DNA of 64,000 nucleotides, taken from positions 62,001 to 126,000 of the forward strand of contig NKIU01000007.1 of assembly GCA_002256245.1 (NCBI GenBank), in the 5' to 3' direction. Under the pieces are notes generated by a model. That model was not told the origin of the DNA and ran no database searches. It saw only the letters and a list, made by a program, of their open reading frames with translations. Both the position numbers and the translations under genes were made by a program. Every line of letters starts with the position of its first letter. Position 1 is the first letter of the stretch. Shown one piece after another: positions 54,827 to 63,862 of the stretch. This DNA is from Pseudorhodobacter sp. PARRP1. Its GTDB lineage: Bacteria; Pseudomonadota; Alphaproteobacteria; Rhodobacterales; Rhodobacteraceae.

Positions 54827-56092
54827 TCAAAGCCACAAGGGGATCGTATCGCGGTTCAGCATGTCTTCATAGCTGGGGCGCGCACGAATGACGGCGAATT
54901 GATCATCTTTCACCAGCACTTCAGGTATCAGCGGCCTTGTGTTGTATTCAGATGCCATGACGGCCCCATAAGCGCCTGCCGAGCGGAAGGCGATCAGGTC
55001 GTCTTCGGCCAAGGGTGCCAGCGGGCGGGCTTTGGCAAAGGTATCGCCGGTCTCACACACCGGGCCGACCACGTCATAGGCGTGGGGCAAGGTGGCGGCT
55101 TTCGCCTCGGTCACTGGGATGATGTCGTGGTGTGCGCCATACATCGAGGGGCGCACAAGGTCGTTCATCGCAGCATCGACGATCAGGAAATCGCTGATCT
55201 CGCCGTTCTTGACGTAGATCACCTTGGACACCAGCAGGCCAGAGTTGCCAGAGATCAGGCGGCCGGGTTCAATCTCGATTTCGCAGCCCAAATGGCCGAC
55301 GGTGCGCTTGATCAAAGCGCCATAGTCATGCGGCAGGGGCGGGGCAGAGTTGGACCGCTCATACGGGATGCCAAGGCCGCCGCCGAGGTCGAGGCGGCTG
55401 ATGGTGTGGCCTTCGCTGCGCAAGCGCAGGGTAAGGTCGGCGACCTTTTTGTAAGCCTGTTCAAAGGGTTCAAGTTCGGTCAACTGCGATCCGATATGCA
55501 CGTCGATGCCGATGACCTGAAGGCCGGGCAGTTTTGCGGCCTCGGCATAGACCTCGGACGCACGGGAAATCGGGATGCCGAATTTGTTGTCTTTCTTGCC
55601 GGTCGCGATTTTCTCATGCGTGCGGGCGTCCACGTCTGGGTTGACGCGGATGGTGATGGGGGCGGTGGTGCCCATGGCCGAGGCCACTTCGGACAGCGCG
55701 CGCAGTTCGGGCTCGGATTCGACGTTGAACTGGCGGATGCCGCCTTCAAGGGCAAGGCGCATTTCCTCGCGCGTTTTGCCGACGCCCGAGAACACGATGC
55801 GGCTGCCGGGCACGCCTGCGGCCACCGCGCGGCGGTATTCGCCGCCCGACACCACATCCATGCCCGCGCCCAAATCGCCCAGCAGTTTGAGGACGGCGAT
55901 GTTGGACAGGGATTTGATCGCAAAGCAGACGAGATGCGGCAAGGGGGAAAGCGCTTCGGTGAACAGGGTGTAATGGCGCGTCAGGGTGGCGGCGGAATAG
56001 ACGTAGAACGGCGTTCCGACCTGGGCTGCAATGTCAGCCACGGCCACGTCTTCGGCATGCAGGATGCCGTCACGATAGAGAAAATGGTCCAT
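54827..56092 (-). CDS. lysA: Diaminopimelate decarboxylase
   Basis: 421-residue PLP enzyme of the fold-type III (alanine racemase-like) family; last step of lysine synthesis. The Schiff-base lysine is in VCFAIKSLSNIAVLK, with SGGEYRRAVAAG, a glycine-rich phosphate loop LDLGGGLGIPY and the C-terminal substrate cysteine in VVGPVCETGDTFA. YGAVMASEYNTRP is the dimer-site tyrosine motif. Normal length. The two small lipoprotein genes and argH lie upstream on the same strand. Confidence 0.95.
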   Translation of the reverse strand: MDHFLYRDGILHAEDVAVADIAAQVGTPFYVYSAATLTRHYTLFTEALSPLPHLVCFAIKSLSNIAVLKLLGDLGAGMDVVSGGEYRRAVAAGVPGSRIVFSGVGKTREEMRLALEGGIRQFNVESEPELRALSEVASAMGTTAPITIRVNPDVDARTHEKIATGKKDNKFGIPISRASEVYAEAAKLPGLQVIGIDVHIGSQLTELEPFEQAYKKVADLTLRLRSEGHTISRLDLGGGLGIPYERSNSAPPLPHDYGALIKRTVGHLGCEIEIEPGRLISGNSGLLVSKVIYVKNGEISDFLIVDAAMNDLVRPSMYGAHHDIIPVTEAKAATLPHAYDVVGPVCETGDTFAKARPLAPLAEDDLIAFRSAGAYGAVMASEYNTRPLIPEVLVKDDQFAVIRARPSYEDMLNRDTIPLWL

Positions 56093-56245
56093 TGCTGCCT
56101 CCGCTGCTGCGTTGTGCAGACATAGGGGGAAATCTGGGCGAGTGCCAGAGTGAGAACTTTGGCAAAACCGGGGCGTTTGGGGTGGCCGGGATGGGGTTGG
56201 GCGCGCATCCTGTCAGGCAAAGTCGCAGCATCCCCCCCGCGCGAC

Positions 56246-56311
56246 GCCGCCCCGGACTTGATCCGGGGCCTCATGGTAGGAACAGAGGCCCCGGATCAAG
56301 TCCGGGGCGGC
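56246..56311. repeat. Perfect 27-bp inverted repeat upstream of lysA
   Basis: The arm 56246-56272 and the arm 56285-56311 are exact reverse complements with a 12-nt loop. The core is CCCCGGATCAAGTCCGGGGC and its complement. It lies between the lipoprotein gene and lysA and can form a very stable hairpin in either transcript. Confidence 0.92.
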
Positions 56312-56343
56312 GGGGGATTTGTGGCGGCGGCAGCGATCCGCCG

Positions 56344-56481
56344 CTACGGCATCGTGCCCGTGGTGACGCCTGCGCGGGCATCGCCGGATAGGGTCACGCC
56401 AGAGGCGGATGGCGCGGTGGGTTTGCCGTCGGCTCCGCAGGCGGTGAGCAGGGCGAGGGCGATCAGGGCGAGAAATTTCAT
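56344..56481 (-). CDS. Tiny lipoprotein, LptM/YifL-like
   Basis: 45 residues starting MKFLALIALALLTACGADGK: a lipoprotein signal peptide with lipobox LTAC, so mature lipidated Cys15, followed by GADGKPTAP and a short Gly/Ser/Thr-rich tail. LptM/YifL proteins, which help LptD maturation, are also tiny lipoproteins with a CGxxGP-like start and are often encoded beside lysA, so this is my best guess. The residue after the lipidated Cys is Gly, which favours the outer membrane. The ATG at 56481 is 27 bp after the preceding lipoprotein stop. Confidence 0.6.
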   Translation of the reverse strand: MKFLALIALALLTACGADGKPTAPSASGVTLSGDARAGVTTGTMP

Positions 56482-56508
56482 CGATGGTCCTTACGGTGAT
56501 TAGCTTCC

Positions 56509-56673
56509 TTACGGGGAATAGCTGATGCGGCCGCCGCCGGGGATTGCGCCTGAGATCACCGGGCGGATGGTTGCGCCGTTGGGGCCGATGCCGATGCCTG
56601 CGCCCAAGCGAGGCTCGGTGCAGGCGGTCAGCATAATGGCGGCTTGTAACAGCAGGATCGGCAGCAGGCGCAT
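56509..56673 (-). CDS. Tiny lipoprotein of unknown function
   Basis: 54 residues starting MRLLPILLLQAAIMLTACTE, with lipobox LTAC and lipidated Cys18. The mature part is Gly-rich (LGAGIGIGPNGATIRP, GAIPGGGRISYSP). I recognise no family. It lies 30 bp after the argH stop on the same strand and directly before the LptM-like gene, so argH, the two lipoproteins and lysA probably share a transcript. Confidence 0.6.
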   Translation of the reverse strand: MRLLPILLLQAAIMLTACTEPRLGAGIGIGPNGATIRPVISGAIPGGGRISYSP

Positions 56674-56703
56674 GGCGTTCTCGGCGGTTTTTCGCAGGGT
56701 GGC

Positions 56704-58101
56704 TTAGCCGAGAATGGTTTTCCAGCGGGCGACTTGTTCGGCGACGCGCGTGGGCGAGGTTCCGCCGTAGGATGTGCGCGAGCGGACCGAGTTTTCGACG
56801 CCTAGAACTGAGTAAACCTCTTGCGTGATGCCGTCGTGGACGGATTTCATCTCGGTGATCGACAGATCGGGCAGATCGCAGGCTTTGGATTCCGCCAAGG
56901 CGACAAGGGTTCCGGTGACGTGGTGGGCGTCGCGGAACGGCAGGTTCAGCGCGCGCACCAGCCAATCGGCGAGGTCGGTGGCGGTGGAGAAGCCGGAGGC
57001 GGCTGAGGTGGCCAGCACGTCGCGGTTGGCGGTCATATCGCCGACCATGCCGGTCATCGCGGCCAGCGCCAGCATCAGGGTGTCGGCGGCGTCGAAGACC
57101 TGCTCTTTGTCTTCCTGCATGTCCTTGGAATAGGTCAGCGCCAGACCCTTCATAATGGTGAACAGCGCCACGGTTGCGCCCAGGATGCGGCCCAGTTTGG
57201 CGCGGAGCAACTCAGCCGCATCAGGGTTTTTCTTTTGCGGCATGATGGAGGAGCCGGTGGTCCATTTGTCCGACAGTTTGACAAAGCGGAATTGGGCCGA
57301 TGACCAGATCACCAGTTCTTCGGCGAAACGCGACAGGTGCATTGCGCAGATCGAGGAGGCGCTGAGGAATTCCAAAGCGAAGTCGCGGTCGGAGACGGAA
57401 TCAAGGGAGTTGGCGGTGGGGCGGTCGAAGCCCAAGGCGGCTGCTGTCATGTGGCGGTCGATGGGGAACGAGGTTCCGGCCAGGGCGGCTGCACCCAGCG
57501 GGCATTCGTTCATGCGACGGCGGGCGTCTTCAAAGCGGGATTTGTCGCGGGCCAGCATCTCGACATAGGCGAGCATGTGATGGCCCCAAGTGACGGGCTG
57601 CGCGGTTTGCAGATGGGTGAAGCCGGGCATCACCCAATCGGCACCCGCCTCGGCTTGGGCGAGGAAGGCTTTCATCAGGGCATTGAGGCCTTGGATGGCG
57701 GCGTCGCATTGGTCGCGCACCCAAAGGCGGAAATCGACGGCGACTTGGTCGTTGCGCGAGCGGGCGGTGTGCAGGCGGCCGGCGGGCGCGCCGATCAGGT
57801 CTTTCAGGCGGGATTCGACGTTCATGTGGATGTCTTCAAGCGCGGTCGAGAAGGCGAAATTCCCGGACTCAATCTCTGACAACACCGTGAGCAGGCCTTC
57901 CCCGATGGCCTCGGCATCGGTAGAAGTCAGGATACCTGTGGCGGCCAGCATGGCGGCATGGGCGCGAGAGCCTGCAATGTCTTGCGCGTAAAGCCGTTGG
58001 TCAAAGCCGATCGAGGCGTTGATCGCGGTCATGATCGCGTCAGGGCCAGAGGCAAAGCGGCCGCCCCACATCTGGTTGGCGGAATTTTCGGGTTTGGTCA
58101 T
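56704..58101 (-). CDS. argH: Argininosuccinate lyase
   Basis: 465 residues of the fumarase/aspartase superfamily; splits argininosuccinate into arginine and fumarate. Landmarks: [13 protein letters not shown] at the N-terminus, [18 protein letters not shown], the catalytic loop [19 protein letters not shown] and [15 protein letters not shown] with the catalytic histidine region. The ATG at 58101 faces the start of the divergent TlpA-like gene only 15 nt away, with a palindromic ribosome-site sequence between them. The longer frame upstream is antisense to that gene. Confidence 0.96.
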   Translation of the reverse strand: MTKPENSANQMWGGRFASGPDAIMTAINASIGFDQRLYAQDIAGSRAHAAMLAATGILTSTDAEAIGEGLLTVLSEIESGNFAFSTALEDIHMNVESRLKDLIGAPAGRLHTARSRNDQVAVDFRLWVRDQCDAAIQGLNALMKAFLAQAEAGADWVMPGFTHLQTAQPVTWGHHMLAYVEMLARDKSRFEDARRRMNECPLGAAALAGTSFPIDRHMTAAALGFDRPTANSLDSVSDRDFALEFLSASSICAMHLSRFAEELVIWSSAQFRFVKLSDKWTTGSSIMPQKKNPDAAELLRAKLGRILGATVALFTIMKGLALTYSKDMQEDKEQVFDAADTLMLALAAMTGMVGDMTANRDVLATSAASGFSTATDLADWLVRALNLPFRDAHHVTGTLVALAESKACDLPDLSITEMKSVHDGITQEVYSVLGVENSVRSRTSYGGTSPTRVAEQVARWKTILG

Positions 58102-58116
58102 GGAAGGGCCTTCGAC

Positions 58117-58665
58117 ATGATGCGCAAGATGCTGATGGTGGTTCTTTATACGGCCTTTGCCGCCGGAGCAAATGCAGGCCTTGCAACGGCGGGAAGCGTT
58201 GATGGGCTGTTGGTGGGCGATATGAAAAAGCTGGCTCTGGTCGCGCCTGTCGCGGTGCCCGCCGAGGTGCTGCTGGACGGTGAAGGGCAAGAGACCGGGC
58301 TTGATCAATATCGCGGCAAGTGGATGGTGCTGAACTTCTGGGCCACCTGGTGCGCGCCCTGCCGCAAGGAAATGCCCGCGCTGCAACGACTGGCGGATGC
58401 GATGCCCGAACTTGCGGTGGTGCCAGTGGCGACGGGACGCAATGATGTGGGCCAGATCGTGAAGTTTTACGGCGAGGCCGGGGTGACATCGCTGCCAGTG
58501 CTGCGCGATCCGAAATCGGCGCTGGCGCATCAGATGGGGGTGCTTGGGCTGCCGGTGACGCTGATCGTTAATCCTGAAGGGCAGGAAGTGGCGCGGTTGA
58601 TTGGCGATGCGGCTTGGGATTCGGTTGAGGCGCAGGCGGTGTTGAAGGCCTTTATGGCGGAGTGA
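58117..58665 (+). CDS. TlpA-type thiol:disulfide oxidoreductase
   Basis: 182 residues. An N-terminal signal peptide or anchor (about 5-25, [19 protein letters not shown]) directs it to the periplasm. The thioredoxin active site is WCAPC in [17 protein letters not shown], and the cis-proline loop is [13 protein letters not shown]. TlpA-family enzymes reduce apocytochromes or copper-site proteins during oxidase assembly. Two consecutive ATGs (58117, 58120) follow GAAGG. It is divergent from argH, and two palindromes lie between its stop and the next gene. Confidence 0.9.
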   Translation: MMRKMLMVVLYTAFAAGANAGLATAGSVDGLLVGDMKKLALVAPVAVPAEVLLDGEGQETGLDQYRGKWMVLNFWATWCAPCRKEMPALQRLADAMPELAVVPVATGRNDVGQIVKFYGEAGVTSLPVLRDPKSALAHQMGVLGLPVTLIVNPEGQEVARLIGDAAWDSVEAQAVLKAFMAE

Positions 58666-58676
58666 TCGGCGCAGGT

Positions 58677-58718
58677 GATTTTCGCGCGAAAATCGTGGAC
58701 GGAATTCGCGCGAATTCC
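58677..58718. repeat. Two adjacent perfect 18-bp palindromes
   Basis: GATTTTCGCGCGAAAATC (58677-58694) and GGAATTCGCGCGAATTCC (58701-58718) are each fully self-complementary and share the TTCGCGCGAA centre. They sit between two convergent genes and may act as terminator or as repeat elements. Confidence 0.85.
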
Positions 58719-58727
58719 GGGCTTCGG

Positions 58728-59807
58728 TCAGGCTGCGCGTTTTAGGCTGCGGCGCAGGCGTTTGATCAGGGCATGTTGGATCATGCCAGAGATCAGGGTG
58801 GCGGTGGAGAGCATGAGGCCAACCAGACCCGCACCGAGCGCCCATGCGGTTTCGGAAAACCGTAGGGTGGCGCGGAACAGGCGGGCTTTGCCGAGGACTT
58901 CGGCGCGACCTACCAGTTTCGGCCCCAAGGCTTCGGCGGCGGATGCGAGGCGGCGGGCGTCTGTTGCATCATCCACCATCGGCAGCAGGTGCAGCGCGGT
59001 GGTGGCGTCGGTCGCGGTGTTCAGGCGGTTCAGGTCGGTCAGGGTCGTGGTCAGCGGCAGGAACGATTCCGTGCGGATCGCGGCGGTCAGGTCATCTAGG
59101 CTGCGCACGGCGGGTAGGCTGGCCCAATTCACGCCAGTGCGGGCGGCATTTACGGCCATTTCAACCAAGCGTGGTGACAAGCGGCCCATTTTGCGGGCGA
59201 GTTTGGCGAGGCTTGCGCCGGCTTTGACCACACCGGATGAGCCGCCAGAGGCGAGGATAGCAGCGGTTGCCCCTAGACCCACGACGGAAAGGGCGAGGTC
59301 GATCTGGTCAACCTCGTCGCCGCTGGCGTAGGCGACGCCTGCGCGGGTGATGCCTGCGAGGTCACCGATGGGCGTCAGGGCAATGGGGGCTTGGCAGATC
59401 ATCACTTCGGACAGGCTGCATTGCGCGGGGTCGTAGGCGCATTGCGCGCAGGAGGTGACGGTGGCGTAAGTGCTGTGGTCATCCTCGCGCGCGGCTTGCA
59501 CGGCGGCGTTCAGGGCCGAGGGAATCGCGATCTTGCGTTCATAGGCGAGGTCCACCAGCGCATCAAGCGCCAGCCAGTTGCGCGGGTCTTCGGCCAAGCG
59601 GTTGGCGATATGGGCGCTGAGGGTTTCGGGGGTGGCGGCGGTTGTCAGCATCGTTTCGGTGGCGGCGGCGATCTGGTCTTTCGTCGCTTCCACAAACGGG
59701 GCGAGCAGCGGATCGGCGGCGATGCGGGCAGCGGTGAGAGTGGTTCCGGCAAGCGAGCCTGCCAGAACCAGAAGCAAAATCAGGCGGGTAACGCCGCGCC
59801 ACATCAT
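58728..59807 (-). CDS. Conserved-looking membrane protein of unknown function
   Basis: 359 residues. It begins with a signal-anchor (about 8-30, [20 protein letters not shown]), has a four-cysteine patch at about 119-136 ([19 protein letters not shown]), a Gly/Ala-rich hydrophobic stretch around 165-195, and a final hydrophobic segment (about 325-345) before a basic tail ([13 protein letters not shown]). The topology suggests a periplasmic domain with clustered cysteines. I do not recognise the family. It follows trpS by 10 bp on the same strand. MM at the start gives two alternative ATGs. Confidence 0.72.
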   Translation of the reverse strand: MMWRGVTRLILLLVLAGSLAGTTLTAARIAADPLLAPFVEATKDQIAAATETMLTTAATPETLSAHIANRLAEDPRNWLALDALVDLAYERKIAIPSALNAAVQAAREDDHSTYATVTSCAQCAYDPAQCSLSEVMICQAPIALTPIGDLAGITRAGVAYASGDEVDQIDLALSVVGLGATAAILASGGSSGVVKAGASLAKLARKMGRLSPRLVEMAVNAARTGVNWASLPAVRSLDDLTAAIRTESFLPLTTTLTDLNRLNTATDATTALHLLPMVDDATDARRLASAAEALGPKLVGRAEVLGKARLFRATLRFSETAWALGAGLVGLMLSTATLISGMIQHALIKRLRRSLKRAA

Positions 59808-59817
59808 CGGTGCAGCA

Positions 59818-60861
59818 TCAGAACTGACGCGAGCGGATCATGCCGATAATGTCATAGACTTGATCAACGATGGGCCGGGCGATGGCATCGGCGCGGGTTG
59901 CACCCTCGCCCAAGATGCGGTCGATCTCGGCGGGGTCTTGCATCAGTTGGCTCATCTTGGTGGTGATCGGCGAGAGTTTTGCCACCGCCAGATCGGCCAG
60001 CGCGGGTTTGAAGGTGCCAAACTGCGCGCCTGCGTATTCGGAGATCACCGCTTCGGGCGTCATGTCGGCGAGGGCGGCATAGACGTTGATCAGGTTGCGC
60101 GCGTCGGGTCTGCCAGACAGGCCTTCGAGATCGCTGGGCAGGGGCTCGCTGTCGGTTTTCGCCTTGCGGAACTTTTGCGCGATCTTGTCTGCGTCGTCAG
60201 TCAGGTTGATGCGCGATTGATCGGAAGGGTCGGATTTCGACATCTTTTTCGTGCCATCGCGCAGGGACATCACGCGGGTGGCAGCGCCTTCGATCACCGG
60301 TTCGGTGATGGGAAAGAAGTTCACTTTGTAGTCATTGTTGAACTTCAAGGCGATGTCGCGGGTCAGCTCGATATGCTGTTTCTGATCCTCGCCCACCGGG
60401 ACATGCGTGGCTTTATAGGCCAGAATATCGGCGGCCATCAGCGCGGGGTAGGCGTAAAGGCCGAGGCTGACGTTCTCGGAATTCTTGCCCGCCTTGTCTT
60501 TGAATTGAGTCATCCGGCTCATCCAGCCCATGCGGGCGACGCAGTTGAAGATCCAGCCGAGTTCGGCATGGGCGGTGACTTGGGATTGGTTGAACAGAAT
60601 GGAGCGCGAAGGGTCAATGCCAGCGGCGATGAAGCCCGCGGCGGCTTCGCGGGTTTGTTGGCGCAGCTTGGCGGGGTCTTGCCAAGTCGTAATCGCGTGC
60701 ATATCGACAAGGCAGTAGATCGTCTCGATGCCCTCATCCTGCTTTTGCACAAAGCGTTTCAGCGCGCCGAGGTAGTTGCCAAGGGTCAGGCCGCCGGAGG
60801 GCTGGATGCCGGAGAAGATGCGGGTCGGGAAAGTCTGAGGCGTTTGGACCGGCTCGGACAT
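59818..60861 (-). CDS. trpS: Tryptophanyl-tRNA synthetase
   Basis: 347-residue class I synthetase. The HIGH-type motif appears as [15 protein letters not shown] and the KMSKS loop as [26 protein letters not shown] and [18 protein letters not shown] are also TrpRS landmarks. The ATG at 60861 has GGAG 8 nt upstream, so MSEPVQ is preferred over MEYPM at 60873. Normal length. Confidence 0.96.
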   Translation of the reverse strand: MSEPVQTPQTFPTRIFSGIQPSGGLTLGNYLGALKRFVQKQDEGIETIYCLVDMHAITTWQDPAKLRQQTREAAAGFIAAGIDPSRSILFNQSQVTAHAELGWIFNCVARMGWMSRMTQFKDKAGKNSENVSLGLYAYPALMAADILAYKATHVPVGEDQKQHIELTRDIALKFNNDYKVNFFPITEPVIEGAATRVMSLRDGTKKMSKSDPSDQSRINLTDDADKIAQKFRKAKTDSEPLPSDLEGLSGRPDARNLINVYAALADMTPEAVISEYAGAQFGTFKPALADLAVAKLSPITTKMSQLMQDPAEIDRILGEGATRADAIARPIVDQVYDIIGMIRSRQF

Positions 60862-60978
60862 GGGATACTCCATTTTGATTTGGTGCAGCCCGGAAAGGCG
60901 GCGGGCTGGAAATTGCTGCGCTTTGGGCTTAACGCTGCGCGGTGGGGGCGTCAATCAATGCGGCCCGATTGAGGTGTC

Positions 60979-61710
60979 ATGCAAGACGATTTGAGAGCCG
61001 ACCAGATCGCGCCGATCAATCCGCTGCCGGGGGTGGTGTGGTTGCTTGCGCTGCCGATGATCGGGCTGGAGATTTTGTTCAGTTTGGCCGATGCCGGGGT
61101 GATTGGCGGGCCGCAGGCGGTGGGCTGGCGGGTGGCGGCGATTCAGGATTACGGGGTTTTCCCCGAGTTTTGGCGGCAGAATTGGGCGGCGGGGGCGGTG
61201 GATATGCCGCTGTTGCGGCGGTTTGTCAGTTTTGCGTTCATCCATGGCTCGGCCACGCAGGCTTTGTTCGGGATCGCGATGACTTTGGCCTTGGGCAAGT
61301 TCGTGGGCGAGGTGTTCAAGGGCTGGGCGGTGGCGTTGGTGTTTGTGGGCTCGGGCGCGGTGGGGGCGGTCGTTTATGCCTTTGCGGTGCCGAACCAGCC
61401 GCTGTTTGGCGCCTATCCGGGGGTTTATGGGCTGATCGGGGCGTTTTCGTTCCTGATCTGGGTGAAGCTGGCGGGGACAGGCGTGAACCAGTTCCGCGCG
61501 TTCAGTCTTATCGGCGCGCTGTTGGTGTTTCAGGCGGTTTATGGCGCGTTTTTCACGCTGCTGCCGCTGGTGATGCCCAGCATGGGCGAGGTTGGCCATG
61601 ATTGGTCATGGGTGGCGGATGTGCCGGGGTTTGCGGCGGGGTTCTTGTTGTCATTCGTCGTCAGCCCCGGTGGGTTTGCGCGGGTGCGCGACCGGATCAG
61701 GAACCGCTAA
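60979..61710 (+). CDS. Rhomboid-fold membrane protein without catalytic residues
   Basis: 243 residues with about six hydrophobic helices. The fold is recognisable from FAFIHGSATQALFG (helix 2 region), GAYPGVYGLIGAFSF (144-158, where active enzymes have GxSGxxFG) and ADVPGFAAGFLL (213-224, where active enzymes have AHxxGxxxG). The nucleophilic Ser, the catalytic His and the helix-2 His/Asn are all absent, so it is a predicted pseudoprotease. Its role may be to bind transmembrane segments. Its stop overlaps the stop of the convergent murJ. Confidence 0.8.
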   Translation: MQDDLRADQIAPINPLPGVVWLLALPMIGLEILFSLADAGVIGGPQAVGWRVAAIQDYGVFPEFWRQNWAAGAVDMPLLRRFVSFAFIHGSATQALFGIAMTLALGKFVGEVFKGWAVALVFVGSGAVGAVVYAFAVPNQPLFGAYPGVYGLIGAFSFLIWVKLAGTGVNQFRAFSLIGALLVFQAVYGAFFTLLPLVMPSMGEVGHDWSWVADVPGFAAGFLLSFVVSPGGFARVRDRIRNR

Positions 61711-63245
61711 CGGCGGCGCAGGGTGCGGAAGTCTGACAGTTTGAACGCGCCGATGGCGGTGCCTGCGGCGTAGTAGCTGACCATGCCGATGGCGATCAGC
61801 AGGGCGAGGCCGGCGTAGCGCCAGATGTGGCTGGCCAACATCTCGCCCAAGAGTATTTGCCCGCCGTAGAGGGCGAAGCCCATCACGATGGCGGCGATGA
61901 TGATGCGGGGCGCACGGCTGCGAAAGCGGGTGTCGAAGCGGGCGGCGTCGCCCATGCGGCGGGTGCCGAGCCAGAGTTGGGCGGCCATCATCCAGCCCGC
62001 CAATGTGGTGGCAAGGGCGGCGGCGGCAAAGCCGATGTGGGGCATCAGGCCTATGGCGATGGCTGCGTTGATGATCATGGAAACGACGGCGAAGCGGAAG
62101 GGCGAGCGGCTGTCTTCGCGGGCGTAATAGAGCGGCTGATAGACCTTGTGCAGCACGAAGGCGGGCAGGCCTGCGCCGTAGATGGCGAGGACAAGGGCGG
62201 TGGCGGCAGTGTCGTCGGCGGTGAAGGCGCCGCGTTGGTAGAGGACTTGGGTCAGCGGCAGGGCGATCACCATCAGCGCCACGGCGCAGGGGAAGGTGAG
62301 GGCGAGGGCGAGTTCGGTGCCACGGTTGAAGGATTCGCGGCCCCCGGCCTCATCCCCTGCCCGCAGCCGGCGGGAGAGATCGGGCAGCAATACGGTGCCG
62401 ATGGCGATGGCGACGACGCCAAGCGGGAGTTGGTAGAGGCGGTCGGCATAGACCAGCCAACTGACCGCGCCCTCGGTATATGAGGCTACTTGGCGGCCAA
62501 CCAGCATGTTGATCTGGACGACGCCGCCCGAAAGGATCGCCGGGCCTGCGATGATTGCGAGGCGTTTGAGTTCGGGGGTGATTTTCGGCCAGCGCGGCGC
62601 GAAGGTGAGGCCGAGTTTTGCCGCCGAATACCAAGTGAAAGCCAGTTGGGCGACGCCGGTGATGGGCACGGCCCAAGCGAGGGTCAGGCCCATATCCCAG
62701 CCGAATTTGGCGGCGAGGAACATCATCGCGATGAAGATCAGGTTCATCAGGACGGGGACGAAGCCTGCCTCGGTGAAGTGGCCGTAGGCGTTCAAGACGC
62801 CGGACAGCAGGGCCACGAGGCTGATGAACAGGATGTAGTTAAAGCCGATCTGGCCGTAGAGGACGGCAAGGTCGAAGCGTTGGTCGTGGGCGAAACCGGA
62901 GGCCATCGCCCAGACCAGCCACGGCATCGCGAAGGTGCCGATGATTGAGAAGATGATCAGGATCGCCGCAAGGCCGTTGAAGGCGTCGCGGGCGAAGGAA
63001 TTGGCGTCCTCGCCGCCCTCCAGTTTTTTGGCGAACATCGGCACGAAGGCCATGTTGAAGGCTCCTTCCGCGAAGAAGCGGCGGAACATGTTGGGCAGGG
63101 AAAACGCGACGTTGAACGCGTCGGCGATCGGGCCTGCGCCGAGGTAGGCGGCCATCATCATGTCGCGGGCAAAGCCTGCCCCGCGGGACAGCAGGGTCCA
63201 GCCGCCGACGGTGAGGATGGAGCGTAGCAGGCTGATCGGTTTCAT
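61707..63245 (-). CDS. murJ: Lipid II flippase MurJ
   Basis: 512 residues, 13-14 transmembrane helices, MOP superfamily. It has the MurJ N-terminal motif TLLSRGAGFARDMMMAAYLG with the essential arginines, DAFNVAFSLPNMFRRFFAEG and AFNMAFVPMF. It flips lipid-linked peptidoglycan precursors to the periplasm. The ATG at 63245 (MKPISLLRSI) has AAGGG 8 nt upstream; the frame to 63269 is an unsupported extension. Confidence 0.95.
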   Translation of the reverse strand: MKPISLLRSILTVGGWTLLSRGAGFARDMMMAAYLGAGPIADAFNVAFSLPNMFRRFFAEGAFNMAFVPMFAKKLEGGEDANSFARDAFNGLAAILIIFSIIGTFAMPWLVWAMASGFAHDQRFDLAVLYGQIGFNYILFISLVALLSGVLNAYGHFTEAGFVPVLMNLIFIAMMFLAAKFGWDMGLTLAWAVPITGVAQLAFTWYSAAKLGLTFAPRWPKITPELKRLAIIAGPAILSGGVVQINMLVGRQVASYTEGAVSWLVYADRLYQLPLGVVAIAIGTVLLPDLSRRLRAGDEAGGRESFNRGTELALALTFPCAVALMVIALPLTQVLYQRGAFTADDTAATALVLAIYGAGLPAFVLHKVYQPLYYAREDSRSPFRFAVVSMIINAAIAIGLMPHIGFAAAALATTLAGWMMAAQLWLGTRRMGDAARFDTRFRSRAPRIIIAAIVMGFALYGGQILLGEMLASHIWRYAGLALLIAIGMVSYYAAGTAIGAFKLSDFRTLRRR

Positions 63246-63336
63246 GGGCGGCCCTTTGGTTTCGGGCAAGGCTTACAGGGGATTGCGGGCGGGGTGAAAT
63301 GGGAAATTTGGCGGCGGGGCAGGGTCGCGCAGATGT

Positions 63337-63350
63337 GTCCACGCGTGGAC
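63337..63350. repeat. 14-bp perfect palindrome upstream of murJ
   Basis: GTCCACGCGTGGAC is self-complementary. It lies about 90 bp upstream of the murJ start in a 239-bp non-coding stretch and could be an operator. Confidence 0.5.
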
Positions 63351-63484
63351 GATGGGGTGGGGGATGAGATTTCAAGGGGTTAGGGGAGGGGTGTTAAAGG
63401 GTTGTTAGGGTTTGTCCAAGCAGGGGCGGCTTGGTGGTTCAGGGCTATCGAGCGAGCCTTGTCATAATGCGGGACAGGTGACAG

Positions 63485-63862
63485 TCACCGTGTCCCGAAC
63501 ACGATAGCGTATTGCCTTAGAAGCGCCGGGTAGCCCGCGATAAGCTTATATCCTTGCTCTTGCGGAGGGGGTAAATTCTCGACAAAGGAGACGGCAATAA
63601 GATTGCTGAGGCTGTCATCTTCGGGCTTGAGGTGTTTTTCAGCCTCGTGAAGCAGCGTGTCCCGCTCTGTCTGATTTAACCGACCAGCGCAAAATGCATC
63701 TGTTACCCGCGCCATCCAGCCATGTGGAAAAACTTCGCCCGTTTCGGCATCGACATGGTCTTCGAGCAACGCAGGACACAGGCGGCTTTCGTGCGAAAGA
63801 TACCCCATGAATACTAGGATCGCCGCGCTGATCATTTGCTTCTCGTATTCCGCCCTATTCAT
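63485..63862 (-). CDS. Hypothetical protein
   Basis: About 125 residues starting MNRAEYEKQMISAAILVFMG. It has two acidic patches (EDHVDAETGEVFPHGWMARV and KHLKPEDDSLSNL) and no membrane segment or recognised domain. Base composition is less G/C rich than its neighbours. An in-frame ATG at 63835 with GAGAAG in front is an equally possible start. Nothing follows it to the right edge (63863-64000) that I can identify. Confidence 0.55.
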   Translation of the reverse strand: MNRAEYEKQMISAAILVFMGYLSHESRLCPALLEDHVDAETGEVFPHGWMARVTDAFCAGRLNQTERDTLLHEAEKHLKPEDDSLSNLIAVSFVENLPPPQEQGYKLIAGYPALLRQYAIVFGTR

